Shown one piece after another: positions 5,079 to 6,207 of a DNA stretch of 6,207 nt (its first letter is position 1; each line of letters begins with the position of its first letter). Where the stretch lies: NCBI GenBank assembly GCA_903909295.1, contig CAIVVG010000206.1, forward strand, positions 1 to 6,207. The letters are read 5' to 3'. Origin of the DNA: an uncultured Chlamydiae bacterium. GTDB lineage: Bacteria > Chlamydiota > Chlamydiia > Chlamydiales > SM23-39. Under the pieces are notes generated by a model. It did not search any database. It was given only the letters and a program-made list of their open reading frames with translations, and was not told the DNA's origin. Made by a program: the position numbers and the translations under genes.

Positions 5079-5689
5079 TTGTCCTCTTCCAGTTTATGGC
5101 CAGTCTCTATGATTCGATCCCACTGTTCCAATTGAGCCGCTGCAGCATCTTGAGATTGCTCCAACCCAACTGCAATCGCGTCCAATCGGCCTTGCGCCTG
5201 ATCACATGCCGCACTGAGAGCCGCATCAGAGACATCCCCTTGATCCAAGAAATCTTCGATCCCGCTTTCCAATACACGTACCCCTGCACCCACTTCTCGC
5301 AGCGATGCCTCCGCGATCTCCGCTTGAGTTTGCAAAGACCGTTTTGCAGCTTGAACTACGCGCATCTCTTGCTCATAGCGGGCCACTGCGTTCAGTAATT
5401 GATCCAGAGATGGTCCAACAACCTGGTCGAAGAGGTCTGCAACCTCAATCACTTGTTCAGGATCTTTTGTAAGAACGTGGTTTTTGTAAAACCAGGCCAA
5501 TGCCAAATTCCTCTCGTCCGGGTCCGACTTTTCTCGTATGGCTCTTTCTAATTCATCAACCCCTTCAAATAGACCGGACTGACGCATCGCATCAAAAAGC
5601 CTACCTAACGAAGTCCGGAGCACAAGGTGAACAGGCGATGGGGCCCGGGGAGATTCAACAGCAGTAGCTGTAACTGTTCTCGTTATCAT
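5075..5689 (-). CDS. soluble helical/coiled-coil protein, unknown function
   Basis: I set the start at ATG 5689, because there it overlaps the upstream TGA as ATGA, exactly as at the next two junctions; the frame is open to GTG codons at 5704 and 5701. The resulting protein has 204 residues: a low-complexity Thr/Ala/Pro start (about 1-20), a compact helical region (about 21-100, with LVLRTSLGRLFDAMRQSGLF), and a coiled-coil region (about 100-200) rich in Ala, Gln, Glu and Leu. No signal peptide or membrane segment is present. I do not recognise a family. Its Shine-Dalgarno is poor (GGTGG about 12 bases upstream), so translation probably depends on coupling to the upstream gene. Confidence 0.78.
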   Translation of the reverse strand: MITRTVTATAVESPRAPSPVHLVLRTSLGRLFDAMRQSGLFEGVDELERAIREKSDPDERNLALAWFYKNHVLTKDPEQVIEVADLFDQVVGPSLDQLLNAVARYEQEMRVVQAAKRSLQTQAEIAEASLREVGAGVRVLESGIEDFLDQGDVSDAALSAACDQAQGRLDAIAVGLEQSQDAAAAQLEQWDRIIETGHKLEEDK

Positions 5690-6207
5690 GAAATCACACA
5701 CCACCCGCTATCGTCCATTTCCGCTCGCATGCGGGCAATAGCCGCTTCCGCTAAACGAATGCGGCTCTCCAAAGAAGCGATTTCCTGACGATTTTGGTCA
5801 TTGGCTTGCTCGACCTCACTGACCCGCCTTCGCAAAGCTTGAATTTCCTGCTCGGCCACCTGCACTTGCTCTTCCAACTCCTTCATCCTCGCTTCATGGG
5901 CCTGTGTCATCCGATCCAATCGAGCGCTCAACATCCGACTTTGCTCTCCCAGCTCATGGATCAACGCACTAGTCGCATCCCTATGATTTGCCTGAAGCTG
6001 CTGGGTATGAGCACGAATCCGCGCCGCATGCTCCAAGTGCATTTTTTCCGCTTCTTTGCCTTTTCGGAGTTCAACCCTTCCCTGAGCAGTTGTTTGGATG
6101 GTCAAGTACTTCATGAGTGCAGAGAAAGGCTCTTGCCATGGAGAAGATTGAGGAGGAGGAGTCTGTTCGCAACGAACTCCCCGCCATCGGAGAATAGCCA
6201 AAGCGAA
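5686..6207 (-). CDS. coiled-coil protein, unknown function, 5' end beyond the window
   Basis: The frame is open to the right edge, so the gene probably begins outside the window. Inside it, the only ATG with a long following frame is at 6114 (MKYLTIQTTAQ), and it lacks a Shine-Dalgarno; a TTG at 6201 is a weaker option. Counted from that TTG, the region before about residue 30 is Pro/Ser-rich and residues about 45-160 are an almost continuous charged coiled coil (for example ARMKELEEQVQVAEQEIQAL). The end, DDSGWCVIS, has a single Cys and no membrane segment. Its TGA stop overlaps the next start as ATGA. No function can be assigned. It is the first visible gene of the operon; the promoter and possibly more genes lie to the right. 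Confidence 0.72.
   Translation of the reverse strand, partial: FALAILRWRGVRCEQTPPPQSSPWQEPFSALMKYLTIQTTAQGRVELRKGKEAEKMHLEHAARIRAHTQQLQANHRDATSALIHELGEQSRMLSARLDRMTQAHEARMKELEEQVQVAEQEIQALRRRVSEVEQANDQNRQEIASLESRIRLAEAAIARMRAEMDDSGWCVIS

Noticed and set aside
5690..5704. GTG start for the 204-residue gene at 5704
   Set aside because: The ATG at 5689 makes the same ATGA overlap as the other junctions of the operon and needs no rare start codon.
1..6207. CRISPR array, rRNA or insertion sequence
   Set aside because: No regularly spaced repeats, rRNA-like sequence or transposase frame is seen anywhere in the window.

Overview
The window looks like the chromosome of a bacterium of the phylum Chlamydiae, most likely an amoeba-associated (environmental) chlamydia. 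This is inferred from an exported DUF2608-type HAD protein, an exported FkbM-type methyltransferase and a run of coiled-coil proteins with few recognisable domains. It rests on remembered family distribution, not a search, and is moderately confident at best. Base composition is mosaic: sampled 60-base lines run from about 35% GC (acetyltransferase gene) to about 55% GC (DUF2608 gene).

Left part (1-662). The 5' end of an exported FkbM-like methyltransferase gene runs off the left edge on the minus strand. Upstream of it, also on the minus strand, lies a small hydrophobic protein gene with a good ribosome binding site and a hairpin at its stop codon. An 83-base divergent spacer separates this from the plus-strand DUF2608 gene.

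Middle (663-2880). The DUF2608 gene is followed by a strong intrinsic terminator that points the other way, to the minus strand. Directly before that terminator in minus-strand order is the 3' half of a tRNA-Lys(UUU), intact from the anticodon loop to the discriminator base, with its 5' half lost or scrambled. This is either a decayed tRNA or the footprint of an element integrated into a tRNA-Lys gene. On its upstream side is a 266-base spacer with a TTGCACCG repeat set and an 11-bp tandem duplication, then an AT-rich gene for a double-GNAT acetyltransferase with a recognisable promoter.

Right part (2902-6207). Five minus-strand genes form a tight operon. The first runs off the right edge, three junctions are 4-base ATGA stop/start overlaps, and the last gene follows after 15 bases with a good Shine-Dalgarno. 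Four products are mainly coiled coil, one of them with a C-terminal membrane anchor. The fifth has a long hydrophobic stretch in its second half. I do not recognise any of the five. The tight packing suggests that they form one complex or system, possibly at a membrane, and this is the best candidate here for something undescribed. The operon ends at a U-tract hairpin shared with the convergent acetyltransferase gene.
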